DNA of 64,000 bases from Knoellia sp. p5-6-4 (GTDB lineage: Bacteria; Actinomycetota; Actinomycetes; Actinomycetales; Dermatophilaceae), in assembly GCF_029222705.1 (NCBI RefSeq), contig NZ_JARGZF010000002.1, positions 806,001 to 870,000 on the forward strand, read 5' to 3'. The position numbers were made by a program, and so were the translations under genes. Below, one piece after another: positions 23,188-32,768 of this stretch (positions are counted from its first letter, which is position 1; every line of letters starts with the position of its first letter). A model generated the notes under the pieces. The model ran no database searches, was not told where the DNA came from, and was given only the letters and a program-made list of their open reading frames with translations.

Positions 23188-23436
23188 ATGGACTGGCGCG
23201 ACCGCGCTGCCTGCCTCGACGAGGACCCGGAGCTGTTCTTCCCGATCGGGAACACCGGCCCGGCGATCCTGCAGATCGAGGAAGCCAAGGCCGTCTGCCG
23301 ACGCTGCGAGGTGGTCGACACCTGCCTGAAGTGGGCCATTGAGTCCGGTCAGGACGCCGGCGTCTGGGGCGGCATGTCCGAGGACGAGCGCCGCGCCCTC
23401 AAGCGCCGCAACGCTCGCGCCCGCCGCGCCGGCTGA
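23188..23436 (+). CDS. whiB1: WhiB1-type iron-sulfur transcription regulator
   Basis: An 82-residue protein; ATG 23188 with AAGGAG upstream. The four [4Fe-4S] ligands are Cys9, Cys37, Cys40 and Cys46, the spacing of WhiB1. The signature M-D-W-R-x-x-A-x-C-x-D-E-D-P-E-L-F-F-P and the turn G-V-W-G-G-M-S-E-D-E-R-R-A-L-K-R-R-N match WhiB1 closely. It binds the primary sigma factor and is a redox/NO-sensitive regulator. The gene is monocistronic with its own terminator. Confidence 0.95.
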   Translation: MDWRDRAACLDEDPELFFPIGNTGPAILQIEEAKAVCRRCEVVDTCLKWAIESGQDAGVWGGMSEDERRALKRRNARARRAG

Positions 23437-23448
23437 GTCCCCCACCGC

Positions 23449-23482
23449 ACGCCGCGCTGGGGCTTCCCCCGCGCGGCGTTTT
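23449..23482 (+). terminator. rho-independent terminator of whiB1
   Basis: acgccgcgc (23449-23457) pairs with gcgcggcgt (23471-23479) and is followed by TTT. It lies 13 bp after the whiB1 stop. Confidence 0.85.
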
Positions 23483-23523
23483 CGCGCCGCCTGACGGCCC
23501 ACCCGGCATACCCGGCACCGCCC

Positions 23524-25011
23524 TCAGGCCGAGGACTCCCTGCTGAGCGGCCGGAGCCGGGCGACGAAGCGCACCCGCGTGCCTCGCGGCTCCGCCGGCT
23601 CCCACGTGATGCGCCCGCGCAGGTCCTGCACCAGCGACTGGACGATCTGCGTCCCGAGGCCTGAGCGGCCCGGCGCGAAGTCCGGCGGCAGCCCCGCGCC
23701 GTCATCGGTGATGCTCACCTCGAGCACCTCGTGGCCGTCCTCGCCCGAGCGCTTCGCCGCCACCTCGATGGTCCCGCCCCGCTCGGCGAGCGCGTGCTCG
23801 GCGGCGTTCTGGATCAGCTCGGAGAGGATCATCGCCAGCGCGGTCGCGTCCTCGGCGCGGAGCAGGCCGAACTCGCCGACGATGTGGGAGTGGATCGGGT
23901 GCTCGCCCCGGGCCACCTCGACCACGGCCTTGAGCCCCTGGCTGGCGATCTCGTCGAAGTTCACCCGCTCGTCGAAGCCCTGGCTGAGCGTCTCGTGCAC
24001 CAGCGCGATGACGCCGACGCGGCGCACCGCCTCCTCGAGGGCCGTGCGCCCCTCACCCGCCGGCAGCCGGCGGGCCTGCAGGCGCAGCAGGGCAGCCACG
24101 GTCTGGAGGTTGTTCTTCACCCGGTGGTGGATCTCCCGGATGGTGGCGTCCTTGGTGATGAGCTCGCGCTCACGACGCCGCAGCTCGGAGACGTCGCGGA
24201 GCAGCAACAGCGCCCCCGTGCGCTGGCCGGCCTCGGTGAGCGGAATCGCCCGCATGGAGACGCTCGCACCTCGCGCGCCCACCTCGGTGCGCCACGGCGC
24301 CCGGCCGGTCACGACCAGTGCGAGCGACTCGTCGACCGGCGACTCGTCGCGCAGCAGGTCGGCCACCACCTTGGCCAGCAGCTCACCGATGACGTCCCCG
24401 ACGTGGCCGAGCCGGTGGATCGCCGACAGCGCGTTGGGACTGGCGTACGTGACCTCGCCGTTGACGTCGAGCCGGATCACGCCGTCACCGACGCGGGGCG
24501 CGCCACGGCGCAGCCCGGTGGGGGCGGCGGCGTGCGGGAACTCGCCGGCCGCGATCATCCGTGCCAGCGCGTCCGCGATGGCCTGGTAGGTGAGCTCGAG
24601 GCGGCTCGGCGTGCGCATGGCCGCGAGGTTCGTATGCCGGGTCAGCACCGCCAGCGCGCGGCCCCCCTTCACGACGGGGATGGCCTCCTCGCGCACCGGC
24701 ATGTCTTCGCGGAAGGTCGGCTCCTTGGCACGCACGATCCGCTGCCCCGAGTACGCCTGGTCCAGCAGTGCGTGACGACCCCGGTGGCTGCGCCGGCCGA
24801 CGACATCCTCGAAGAACACCATCTGTCCGGTCGTCGGCCGCACGTGCGCCACGGCCAGCCAGCCCTCGACACCGCCGGGCACCCACAGCACGAGGTCGGC
24901 AAAGGACAGGTCGGACAGCAGCTGCCAGTCACCCACGAGCAGGTGGAGCCACTCGACCTCGGCGGGAGCGAGGTCGGTGGCTTCGGAGAGCGCCTCGTTG
25001 AGGGTGGGCAC
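23524..25011 (-). CDS. pdtaS: PdtaS-type sensor histidine kinase
   Basis: A 495-residue cytosolic kinase without membrane helices. GAF-type N-terminal domain (about 10-140), PAS domain (about 170-280), then the HisKA_2 phosphoacceptor box E-I-H-H-R-V-K-N-N-L-Q-T (about 293-304) and an HATPase domain with N-A-A-E-H-A-L and G-D-D-G-A-G-L-P. In actinobacteria PdtaS signals to the ANTAR RNA-binding regulator PdtaR, which is not in the window. Leaderless start: TAGGCT 7 nt before GTG 25011. Confidence 0.9.
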   Translation of the reverse strand: MPTLNEALSEATDLAPAEVEWLHLLVGDWQLLSDLSFADLVLWVPGGVEGWLAVAHVRPTTGQMVFFEDVVGRRSHRGRHALLDQAYSGQRIVRAKEPTFREDMPVREEAIPVVKGGRALAVLTRHTNLAAMRTPSRLELTYQAIADALARMIAAGEFPHAAAPTGLRRGAPRVGDGVIRLDVNGEVTYASPNALSAIHRLGHVGDVIGELLAKVVADLLRDESPVDESLALVVTGRAPWRTEVGARGASVSMRAIPLTEAGQRTGALLLLRDVSELRRRERELITKDATIREIHHRVKNNLQTVAALLRLQARRLPAGEGRTALEEAVRRVGVIALVHETLSQGFDERVNFDEIASQGLKAVVEVARGEHPIHSHIVGEFGLLRAEDATALAMILSELIQNAAEHALAERGGTIEVAAKRSGEDGHEVLEVSITDDGAGLPPDFAPGRSGLGTQIVQSLVQDLRGRITWEPAEPRGTRVRFVARLRPLSRESSA

Positions 25012-25049
25012 GACAGGCAGCCTAGTGATGGCGCTGCGGGAGCCCGGGG

Positions 25050-25742
25050 TCAGGCCGTGACCTGGTCGCCCTCGCGCAGCAGGCCCGGCTCCACGACGTC
25101 GGCGTAGACCCCGACGCACATCTCCCGCTCGGCCCCGACCACCTTGAGCAGCCCGTCGAGCGCCGGGAGGCCCACCTGCTCGAGGTCGACCATGCGGCAG
25201 CGCTCGATGCGTTCGACCGGCCTCAGCACGACGTCCCCCACCCGCACCTCGCGCCCCAGCCATCCCTCCTCCTCGAAGGGCTGAGCCGTCTCCACGACGA
25301 GGTTCACCCTCAGGTGCCGAGGGTCCACCGGCCCGTCCAGCTCGCACAGCGCGCCCAGCGCGCGCAGCGTCGCGGTGCCGACCAGGCTCACCTGCCCCGC
25401 GTCCTGGTGCGCGATGTCGGACTCGGGCGCGACCTCCACCTCCTCGCCGAAGTGCTCCGACAGGGCGAGGTCGGCCGAAGCCTCTCCAGCGACGACCTGC
25501 CGCCCGTCCGGCAGCACGACCTCCACGCGGTCGCCCACGGTGCGGGCCGCCAGCGTGAACACCTCGTCCATGCGGCGGAACCGGTTGGTGCGCTTGCCGC
25601 TCGCGAGCCGGCCCTCCTCGTCGTAGACCGCCCACTCCCGGTCCCCCACCAGGCCCCGCCCGTCGAGGGCCGCCGACTCCAGGCGCTCCCCCGCCATCGA
25701 CTTCACGGGGAAGCGCCACACCTCGACGAGGCGGCCCAACAT
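25050..25742 (-). CDS. MOSC-domain protein
   Basis: About 230 residues. The N-terminal MOSC beta-barrel (G-R-L-V-E-V-W-R-F-P-V-K-S-M-A-G-E) is followed by the MOSC core with R-V-N-L-V-V-E, R-E-V-R-V-G-D-V-V-L, R-C-R-M-V-D-L (the conserved sulfur-binding Cys) and G-V-Y-A-D-V-V-E-P-G. Such proteins bind or transfer sulfur to molybdenum cofactor-dependent substrates. The start is uncertain: ATG 25742, or GTG 25748 or 25766; the last would overlap the region just after the glutamate dehydrogenase stop. Confidence 0.85.
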   Translation of the reverse strand: MLGRLVEVWRFPVKSMAGERLESAALDGRGLVGDREWAVYDEEGRLASGKRTNRFRRMDEVFTLAARTVGDRVEVVLPDGRQVVAGEASADLALSEHFGEEVEVAPESDIAHQDAGQVSLVGTATLRALGALCELDGPVDPRHLRVNLVVETAQPFEEEGWLGREVRVGDVVLRPVERIERCRMVDLEQVGLPALDGLLKVVGAEREMCVGVYADVVEPGLLREGDQVTA

Positions 25743-25768
25743 CACCACCGGCCCGTCGTCCGCCACGC

Positions 25769-28700
25769 CTAGACGGCCGCGCCCGCCCGGATCACCGAGC
25801 GCAGCGTGCGGAGGGCGACCGACAGGGCAGCGATGTTCGGCCGCTCGAGGCGCTCGATGCCTGCCAGCGCGTTCCGGGCCCGGGCGAAGGACTCGGCGTT
25901 CGCGTGGGCCCACTGCTCGTAGCGCTCCGCCGGCGGCTTGTCCGCGTCGCTCGCGTCGATCGCGGAACGCACGAGGGACTCCAGCACGGCATACAGGTCG
26001 TCTCGCAGCGCACCGCGCGCCAGCGCGTCCCACCGGTCGTCGCGCGGCAGGTTGGTCACGCGGCCCAGCATGAGGTCGATGCCGAACCTCTCGGAGACGA
26101 CGAAGTACAGCGGCGCGACCGACTCCGGCGACTCCCCCGTGTCGGTGGCGATGTCGACGATGTCGAGCAGCGAGAACTGGTCGAGCAGGCTGGCCGACCG
26201 GTGCGCGAGCTCCGCGGGGATGCCGAGGTGCTCGAAGGCCAGCGCGTTGCGCTCCATCCGCTTGAGCTCGGCGCCCTTGAGCATGTCGGGGATGCGGGGG
26301 GCGAACTCTCGCACGACAGCCTCGAACCGGGCCACCTCCTTGGCCACGTCGAGGCGCGAGGGCCGCGAGGTGAGGAACCAGCGGATCGACCGGTCGATGA
26401 GCCGGCGGAACTCGAGGTAGAGCTGGGTCTGCACCTCGGTGTCGACCTGGTTGTCGAGGGCCTCGACGGCTGCGACGAAGCCGGGCAGGTCGAAGATCTC
26501 GCGGGCCACCACGAAGGCGCGCGCGATCTGCTCGGGCGTCGAGCCCGTCTCCTCCATGGCCCGGAACGCGAAGGTGATGCCCCCGCGGTTGACCATCGAG
26601 TTCACCACCGCGTTGGTGATGATCTCCCGGCGCAGCGGGTGCTGCGCGAGCGGTTCGGCGAACTGCTCACGGATCGGCTCCGGGAAGTACTCGGCCAGCG
26701 TCGCCTGGAACCACGGGTCGTCGGGCAGCTCGGACTCGAGCAGGTCCTCCTTGAGGGCCAGCTTGGAGTAGGCGACGAGCACCGAGAACTCCGGCGACTT
26801 CAGCCCCAGCCCCTCGCTCGCGCGCCGGTCGAGCTCGGCGTCGGACGGCAGGAACTCGAGCTCACGGTCGAGGTCTCCGCGCTCCTCGAGCCAGTGGATG
26901 AGCCGCTGGTGCACGGGCAGCATGCCGTGCTCCTGCGCCCGGGCGTTGCCGAGCAGGATGTTCTGCTCGTAGTTGTCGCGCAGCACCTGCGCCGCCACCT
27001 CGTCGGTCATCGAGGCCAGCAGCTTGTTGCGCTGCTTGAGGGTCATGTCGCCCTCGCGCGTGAGGCCGGTGAGGAGGATCTTGATGTTCACCTCGTGGTC
27101 GGAGGTGTCGACACCGGCGGAGTTGTCGATGGCGTCGGTGTTGATCCGCACCCCGTGCAGCGAGGCCTCGATGCGCCCGAGCTGCGAGAACCCGAGGTTG
27201 CCGCCCTCGCCGACGACCCTGCAGCGCAGCTGGTGGCCGTTCACCCTGATGGCGTCGTTGGCGCGGTCGCCGATCGAGGAGTGCTCCTCGCTGGCGGCCT
27301 TGACGTAGGTGCCGATGCCGCCGTTCCAGAGCAGGTCCACCGGCGCCTGGAGGATGGCCTTCATGAGCTCGGCCGGCGTCATGGTCCGGGCGGCCTCGGG
27401 CAGGCCCAGGGCCTCGGTCATCTCCGGGGTGATCGAGATCGCCTTGAGCGACCGGTCGAACACGCCGCCGCCCTTGCTGATCAGCGTCTCGTCGTAGTCG
27501 GCCCAGGACGACCGCGGCAGCTCGAACAGCCGCCTGCGCTCCGGGAACGAGGTGGCCGCGTCCGGGTTCGGGTCGACGAAGATGTGCCGGTGGTCGAACG
27601 CGGCCACCAGGCGGATGTGCTCGGACAGCAGCATGCCGTTTCCGAAGACGTCGCCGCTCATGTCGCCGATGCCCACGGCGGTGAAGTCCTGCGCCTGGGT
27701 GTCGACGCCCATCTCGCGGAAGTGCCGCTTGACCGACTCCCAGGCGCCGCGGGCGGTGATGCCCATCGTCTTGTGGTCGTAGCCGGCGCTGCCACCGGAG
27801 GCGAACGCGTCGTCGAGCCAGAAGCCGTAGGACTGCGCGACGCCGTTGGCGATGTCGGAGAAGGTCGCTGTGCCCTTGTCGGCCGCGACCACGAGGTAGG
27901 GGTCGTCCGTGTCGTGGCGCACGACGTCTGCGGGAGCGACCACCTCGCCGCCGACCCGGTTGTCGGTGATGTCGAGGAGGCCGGAGATGAACATCTTGTA
28001 GGACGCCACGCCCTCGGCCAGCCACGCGTCGCGGTCCAGCGTCGGGTCGGGCAGCTGCTTGGCGTAGAAGCCGCCCTTGGAACCCGTCGGCACGATGACG
28101 GCGTTCTTGACCATCTGCGCCTTGACCAGTCCGAGCACCTCTGTGCGGAAGTCCTCGCGCCGGTCGCTCCAGCGCAGGCCGCCGCGGGCGACCGGGCCGA
28201 ACCGCAGGTGCACGCCCTCGACCCGCGGGCTGTAGACCCAGATCTCGAAGGCCGGCCTGGGTGCCGGCAGGTCGGGCACCGCCTTGGGGTTGAGCTTGAG
28301 GCTCACGTAGGACTTCGCCCCGCCGTCCTGCGCCGACTGGTAGTAGTTCGTGCGCAGCGCAGCCCGGATGACGCCGAGGAAGGCGCGGATGATCCGGTCC
28401 TGGTCGAGGGACTTCACACCGTCGAGCGCCCGCTCGATGTGCCCCGCGACCTGCTCCTCGGCGGCGGTGCGGTCGGCACCGGCCGCACCGGCATACCGGC
28501 TCGGGTCGAACCGTTCCTCGAACAGCTCCACCAGCATCGCGGCGATGGGCAGGTTCTGGACGAGGGCGTTCTCGAGGTAGTCCTGGCTGAACGTGGACTG
28601 GGTCTGGCGCAGGTACTTCGCGACCGTGCGGATGATGACGACCTGGCGCCAGGTCAGCCCGGCGCCGAGGACGAGGGCGTTGAACCCGTCCGACTCGGCG

Positions 28701-30655
28701 TGGCCGTTCCACACGGCGCCGACGGCCTCCTGGAACAGCTCACGCGTTCGGTCGCGCGAGTCCCCTGTCCAGACCTTCTCGTTGCGCACCCGCAGGCCGA
28801 AGTCGTAGATGTGCACGGTGACGCCGTCGGCGCGGGAGATCTCGTAGGGACGCTCGTCGACGACCTCCACCCCGAGATGGGTGAACATCGGCAGCACCTG
28901 GGTCAGCGACAGGGGGCCGCGGCGGTAGAGCTTGAAGCGCCGCTCGTGGCTGGGGGCGCCGGGCTCCTGGTACATGTTCAGCCCGGTGGCCTCCTCGGTG
29001 TCGAGGGCCTCCATGTGGCGGATGTCGGCGACGCCGACCCGGGGCGTGAAGTCCTCCTTGTAGGCCTCGGGGAAGGCCCTGCCGTAGAGGCCGGTGAGCC
29101 GGGCCGCGGCCTCCTCGCCGTGCTCGGTGCGAGCCGCCTCCGACAGGTCCTCGTCCCAGGTGCGGGTGGCGTCGATCAGCTGCTTCTCGAGGACGTCCTG
29201 GTCGACCTCGGGGATGCGCTGGCCCTGCGGGACGCGCACGACGAAGTGCAGGCGGGCCAGCGCGGACTCCGAGACGCGGGTCGTGTAGTCGACGCTGGCG
29301 CCCGAGAACGCGTTGCGCAGGATCGTCTCCATGCGCAGCCGGACGGCGGTGTTGTAGCGGTCGCGCGGGATGTAGACCAGGCACGACATGAACCGGCCGA
29401 ACTCGTCCTTGCGCAGGAAGAGGCGGGTCTTGCGGCGCTCCTGCAGGTGGAGCACGGCGGTCGCGTTGTCGTGCAGCTCGTCCTGGTCGGCCTGGAACAG
29501 CTCGTCGCGCGGGTAGGTCTCGAGCACCTCGAGCAGGTCCTTGCCCGAGTGCGAGTCGGTGGCGAAGCCGGTGCGCTCGAAGATCGCGTTGATCTTGTCC
29601 TGCAGCACGGGGATCCGCGTCACCGACTCGGTGTAGGCGGTGGAGGTGAAGAGACCGAGGAAACGCTTCTCCCCGGTGACCTCGCCCTGCTCGTCGAAGG
29701 TCTTGATGCCGACGTAGTCGAGGTAGGTCGAGCGGTGCACGGTGGCGCGGCTGTTGGCCTTGGTCACGATCAGGAGCTTGGGCTCGCGCGCCACCACGCT
29801 GGCCTGCTCGCTCAGGCGCACTCCCTCGGGGCTGCTGTCGTAGCGGAGCAGACCCAGGCCGGAACCCTGCACGGCGGTGAGCACGTCCGTGCCGTCCTCG
29901 CGGCCGAGCCGGTACTCGCGGTAGCCGAGGAACGTGAAGTGGTTGTCGGCGAGCCAGTCGAGGAGGCGTCGGGTCTGCTCCACCTCCCCCTCGGGGATGC
30001 CCACCGGCGGGCTGGCCCTGAGCGCGTCGGCGACCTCGCTGCACTTGGCGCGCATCTTCGGCCAGTCCTCGACGGCCTCGCGCACGTCGGAGAGCACCCG
30101 GCGCAGGTTGGCGGCGATCTCCTCGCGCTCCTCTGCGTGGCTCTCACGGTCGACCTCGATGTGCATCCACGACTCGCGCACGACGCCGAACCCGCCCTCG
30201 GGCCCGAGGTCGACGCCGGAGTCACGGGTGCCGCGGCCGATGATCTCCTCGAGCTCACCGGCAGCGTTGCGGCGCACCACGATCAGTGGGTGCACGATGA
30301 GGTGGACGGTGCGCCCCATCCGACCCAGCTCGGCCGTCACCGAGTCGACGAGGAAGGGCATGTCGTCAGTGACGATCTGCACGACGGTGTGGCCGCTGGC
30401 CCACCCCTGCTCCTCGACCTCGGGGTTGAACACCTCGACGTTGACGGTGCCGATGGGCCGGGTCTTGGCCAGCTCCTGGTGGTGGGTCGCCGCACCCAGC
30501 AGGTCCTCGGGCGCCCGGGCGAGCAGGTCCTCGGTCGCGACGTGCCGGTAGTAGCCCTGCAGGAACGTCTCGAGCCCCTCACCCCCCGCGTGGGCCCCCA
30601 GCTCGGCCGCGGCGTGCAACAACTGATCTCGAGACTGCTCCAGCGATGCAGACAT
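25769..30655 (-). CDS. gdh: NAD-specific glutamate dehydrogenase, 180-kDa type
   Basis: A 1,628-residue protein, the length of the large NAD-GDH class (about 1,620-1,650 in Streptomyces and Mycobacterium). A long N-terminal regulatory part with ACT-like segments is followed by the catalytic core: R-G-G-L-R-W-S-D-R-R-E-D-F-R-T-E, K-N-A-V-I-V-P-T-G-S-K-G-G, V-V-A-A-D-K-G-T-A-T-F and the dinucleotide region G-I-G-D-M-S-G-D-V-F-G-N-G-M. It oxidatively deaminates glutamate to 2-oxoglutarate. In actinobacteria activity can be controlled by FHA-protein binding; that partner is not seen here. ATG 30655 has GGAGG rather far upstream. Confidence 0.95.
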   Translation of the reverse strand: MSASLEQSRDQLLHAAAELGAHAGGEGLETFLQGYYRHVATEDLLARAPEDLLGAATHHQELAKTRPIGTVNVEVFNPEVEEQGWASGHTVVQIVTDDMPFLVDSVTAELGRMGRTVHLIVHPLIVVRRNAAGELEEIIGRGTRDSGVDLGPEGGFGVVRESWMHIEVDRESHAEEREEIAANLRRVLSDVREAVEDWPKMRAKCSEVADALRASPPVGIPEGEVEQTRRLLDWLADNHFTFLGYREYRLGREDGTDVLTAVQGSGLGLLRYDSSPEGVRLSEQASVVAREPKLLIVTKANSRATVHRSTYLDYVGIKTFDEQGEVTGEKRFLGLFTSTAYTESVTRIPVLQDKINAIFERTGFATDSHSGKDLLEVLETYPRDELFQADQDELHDNATAVLHLQERRKTRLFLRKDEFGRFMSCLVYIPRDRYNTAVRLRMETILRNAFSGASVDYTTRVSESALARLHFVVRVPQGQRIPEVDQDVLEKQLIDATRTWDEDLSEAARTEHGEEAAARLTGLYGRAFPEAYKEDFTPRVGVADIRHMEALDTEEATGLNMYQEPGAPSHERRFKLYRRGPLSLTQVLPMFTHLGVEVVDERPYEISRADGVTVHIYDFGLRVRNEKVWTGDSRDRTRELFQEAVGAVWNGHAESDGFNALVLGAGLTWRQVVIIRTVAKYLRQTQSTFSQDYLENALVQNLPIAAMLVELFEERFDPSRYAGAAGADRTAAEEQVAGHIERALDGVKSLDQDRIIRAFLGVIRAALRTNYYQSAQDGGAKSYVSLKLNPKAVPDLPAPRPAFEIWVYSPRVEGVHLRFGPVARGGLRWSDRREDFRTEVLGLVKAQMVKNAVIVPTGSKGGFYAKQLPDPTLDRDAWLAEGVASYKMFISGLLDITDNRVGGEVVAPADVVRHDTDDPYLVVAADKGTATFSDIANGVAQSYGFWLDDAFASGGSAGYDHKTMGITARGAWESVKRHFREMGVDTQAQDFTAVGIGDMSGDVFGNGMLLSEHIRLVAAFDHRHIFVDPNPDAATSFPERRRLFELPRSSWADYDETLISKGGGVFDRSLKAISITPEMTEALGLPEAARTMTPAELMKAILQAPVDLLWNGGIGTYVKAASEEHSSIGDRANDAIRVNGHQLRCRVVGEGGNLGFSQLGRIEASLHGVRINTDAIDNSAGVDTSDHEVNIKILLTGLTREGDMTLKQRNKLLASMTDEVAAQVLRDNYEQNILLGNARAQEHGMLPVHQRLIHWLEERGDLDRELEFLPSDAELDRRASEGLGLKSPEFSVLVAYSKLALKEDLLESELPDDPWFQATLAEYFPEPIREQFAEPLAQHPLRREIITNAVVNSMVNRGGITFAFRAMEETGSTPEQIARAFVVAREIFDLPGFVAAVEALDNQVDTEVQTQLYLEFRRLIDRSIRWFLTSRPSRLDVAKEVARFEAVVREFAPRIPDMLKGAELKRMERNALAFEHLGIPAELAHRSASLLDQFSLLDIVDIATDTGESPESVAPLYFVVSERFGIDLMLGRVTNLPRDDRWDALARGALRDDLYAVLESLVRSAIDASDADKPPAERYEQWAHANAESFARARNALAGIERLERPNIAALSVALRTLRSVIRAGAAV

Positions 30656-30850
30656 GCTTGTGGTCGTGTTCCTCCGTCGTCGGGTGGGCCCACGCCTTTG
30701 TGCGCCCGGGACGAGCCTAGCGCCGATCGCGACGGGGCAGGACGGGACCGGCCCTTGCCCGCCCGGGGACGGCTGGGGGGCGCCTCCGTCAATCGGGTGA
30801 CTCTTCGGCGCGCGGATTACGGCAGGTCACACTAGGTTTCCGGGGAAGTT

Positions 30851-30867
30851 GGTGCCACAGTGGCACC
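30851..30867. promoter_or_regulatory. 17-bp palindrome upstream of small membrane protein gene
   Basis: ggtgccac-a-gtggcacc is a perfect palindrome with a single central base, 30 bp upstream of the 30898 start and in the divergent region with gdh. This is the position and form of an operator. Confidence 0.45.
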
Positions 30868-30897
30868 ACGTTCCTTACGGACAAAGGAGTAGCGCAC

Positions 30898-31056
30898 GTG
30901 ATCGTCCTCGGCATCATCCTCCTGATCCTCGGCCTGCTGGTCGACAGCCTGAGCATTCTCACCACGCTTGGGATCATCCTCATCGTCATCGGCCTCATCC
31001 TCGCCATCCTTGGCGCCACCGGCCGCGCCGTCGGCGGACGCAAGTACTGGTACTGA
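30898..31056 (+). CDS. 52-residue two-helix membrane protein (DUF6131-like)
   Basis: GTG start behind AAAGGAG. The product is two hydrophobic helices (I-V-L-G-I-I-L-L-I-L-G-L-L-V and L-G-I-I-L-I-V-I-G-L-I-L-A-I-L-G) and a short conserved tail with G-R-A-V-G-G-R-K-Y-W-Y. This matches the small actinobacterial membrane proteins grouped as DUF6131. A strong hairpin follows directly, making it a complete small transcription unit. Confidence 0.85.
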   Translation: MIVLGIILLILGLLVDSLSILTTLGIILIVIGLILAILGATGRAVGGRKYWY

Positions 31057-31057
31057 C

Positions 31058-31080
31058 GACGCGGGGCAGCGCCCCGCGTC
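31058..31080 (+). terminator. hairpin after small membrane protein gene
   Basis: gacgcggggc (31058-31067) pairs perfectly with 31071-31080 around a 3-nt loop, one base after the stop. No T-run, as is common in high-GC actinobacteria. Confidence 0.7.
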
Positions 31081-31157
31081 CACACACGACGGCCCTCGCC
31101 ACCCACCTGTGTGGGTAATGGCGGGGGCCGTTGCCTGTGCGTCACTACAGTGCTCCT

Positions 31158-31469
31158 ATGCCGTCGTCGTCCGTGGACCCCGAACGGCTCCTGGGGCTCG
31201 GCGCCACCCTCGAGAGCCTGCGCAGCGTGGCGCGTGCCGGCGCCGAGGAGGTGCTCGGGCACTTCCCCGAGGTGGGCGACCGCCCCACCCAGAACGCGCT
31301 CGACGGCCTGCTCGAGCAGCTCGCCGACACGTTGCGCGCCGTGGACGCCGAAGCCACCGAGCTGGCGGGCCGGCTGCGGATCGCCGCGACCTCCCAGCGG
31401 GCGACCGCCCTTCCCGCAGCCCCCGTCACCGACGACGTCTCGGCGCCGCCCAAGGGGCTGTTCCGGTGA
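31158..31469 (+). CDS. WXG100-like helical protein, first of a pair
   Basis: 103 residues, mostly helical (L-E-S-L-R-S-V-A-R-A-G-A-E-E-V-L...L-L-E-Q-L-A-D-T-L-R-A-V-D-A-E-A-T-E-L-A). Size and helical composition resemble ESX/WXG100 partner proteins, but the W-X-G motif is absent. The start ATG is 6 nt after TACAGT (leaderless). It is coupled by GTGA overlap to the next gene, which does carry W-S-G. Substrate or chaperone of a type VII-like system is a plausible but unproven role. Confidence 0.6.
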   Translation: MPSSSVDPERLLGLGATLESLRSVARAGAEEVLGHFPEVGDRPTQNALDGLLEQLADTLRAVDAEATELAGRLRIAATSQRATALPAAPVTDDVSAPPKGLFR

Positions 31470-31987
31470 CCGCCGCGCTGCACGGTGACCCCGCTTCGTG
31501 TTCGCAGGTAGGCGGCTCGCTGCGACGGCTGGCGGCCGACCTGCGCTCGGCCGGCGCGGCCTCCGGGCAGGCGCACGCCCTGCTCGGCGAGGACTGGTCC
31601 GGACGCGTGGCCCGCAGCGTGGGTCGCCGCACCCGCACCCTGGTCGACGCCGCGACCGCGGCCACGGAGGAGCTCGACCGGGTGGGCGCCCTGCTGCAGG
31701 ACCACGCGACGGACCTCGCAGAGGCGCTCCAGCAGGCTCGTGCCGTCGAGGAGGCGGCACAGCAGGCTGGGCTGGCCGTGGCGGACGGGAGGGTGGTGCC
31801 CCGCTGGGGTGTTGCCGGCGTCGCCGACGAGGAGGCCCTCGGCGTCCGCGAGGCCCGTCGCTCCGAGCTCCAGGCCCAGCTCGACCACGCCGTGCTCCAG
31901 CTGACCCGGCGGCGCGCCCGGCTGACCGCCGCCCTCGAGGCCGCGCGCTCGGTGCTGGCCCACCACTCGGCAGCGTTGCGCGAGTAG
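31466..31987 (+). CDS. WXG-motif helical protein, second of a pair
   Basis: 173 residues; the GTG start overlaps the preceding stop. It contains E-D-W-S-G-R-V-A between two long amphipathic helices, as in WXG100 helical hairpins, with an extended C-terminal helix ([13 protein letters not shown]...[11 protein letters not shown]). The presence of an EccC-like motor gene at 17955 gives possible context, although that gene is frameshifted. No named family is certain. Confidence 0.6.
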   Translation: MTAALHGDPASCSQVGGSLRRLAADLRSAGAASGQAHALLGEDWSGRVARSVGRRTRTLVDAATAATEELDRVGALLQDHATDLAEALQQARAVEEAAQQAGLAVADGRVVPRWGVAGVADEEALGVREARRSELQAQLDHAVLQLTRRRARLTAALEAARSVLAHHSAALRE

Positions 31988-31997
31988 CCTCGGAGCT

Positions 31998-32768
31998 GTG
32001 CAGAGCGGCCCGCGCATCGACCTCAACTCCGACCTCGGCGAGTCCTTCGGCCGCTGGGAGCTCGGCGACGACGAGGCCGTGCTCGCCATCGTCACGAGCG
32101 CCAACATCGCCTGCGGCTTCCACGCCGGCGACCCTGCCGGGCTGCTGCGCACCTGCGAGCAGGCCGCTGGGCGCGGCGTCGTGGTCGGCGCCCAGGTGGC
32201 CTACCGCGACCTCGCCGGGTTCGGCCGCCGGTTCATGGACGTCGAACCCGCGGAGCTGACCGCCGAGGTGGTCTACCAGATCGGGGCCCTGCAGGGGATG
32301 TGCGTGGCCGCCGGCACAACCGTGCGCTACGTCAAGCCGCACGGCGCGCTCTACAACGCCGTCGTGCACCACGAGTCCCAGGCCGCGGCGGTCGTCGAGG
32401 CGGTCCGCCGCTACGACCCGACGCTGGCCGTGCTGGGCCTGCCCGGCTCGGTGCTGCTCGACCTTGCCCGCGAGGCCGGGATCCGCACCGTCGCCGAGGC
32501 GTTCGCCGACCGCGGCTACACCCCCGAGGGGACGCTGGTGCCGCGCACCCAGCCGGGCGCCCTGCTGCACGACCCGCTGGAGATCGCCCAGCGCACCGTG
32601 CGGCTGGTCACCGAGGGCAAGGTCACCGCCGTCGACGGCACCGACATCGAGCTGAGCGCCGACTCGGTCTGCGTGCACGGCGACACCCCGGGAGCCGTCG
32701 CCATCGCGACAGCGGTCCGCGAGGCCCTCACGGCCGCCGGGGTCGCGATCAGCCCCTTCATCGCATGA
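31998..32768 (+). CDS. pxpA: 5-oxoprolinase subunit PxpA (LamB/YcsF)
   Basis: 256 residues with the LamB/YcsF signature [12 protein letters not shown] at the N-terminus, [20 protein letters not shown] and [14 protein letters not shown]. PxpA, together with PxpB and PxpC, cleaves 5-oxoproline to glutamate with ATP. TAGCCT lies 7 nt before GTG 31998 (leaderless start), overlapping the upstream stop region. pxpA, pxpB and pxpC overlap by 4 bp each. Confidence 0.95.
   Translation: MQSGPRIDLNSDLGESFGRWELGDDEAVLAIVTSANIACGFHAGDPAGLLRTCEQAAGRGVVVGAQVAYRDLAGFGRRFMDVEPAELTAEVVYQIGALQGMCVAAGTTVRYVKPHGALYNAVVHHESQAAAVVEAVRRYDPTLAVLGLPGSVLLDLAREAGIRTVAEAFADRGYTPEGTLVPRTQPGALLHDPLEIAQRTVRLVTEGKVTAVDGTDIELSADSVCVHGDTPGAVAIATAVREALTAAGVAISPFIA

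Noticed and set aside
25904-30835. Very long open frame on the plus strand opposite glutamate dehydrogenase
   Set aside because: Mirror frame of the strongly biased NAD-GDH gene; low-complexity H/R/E/V-rich product without any domain. The minus-strand gene is certain.
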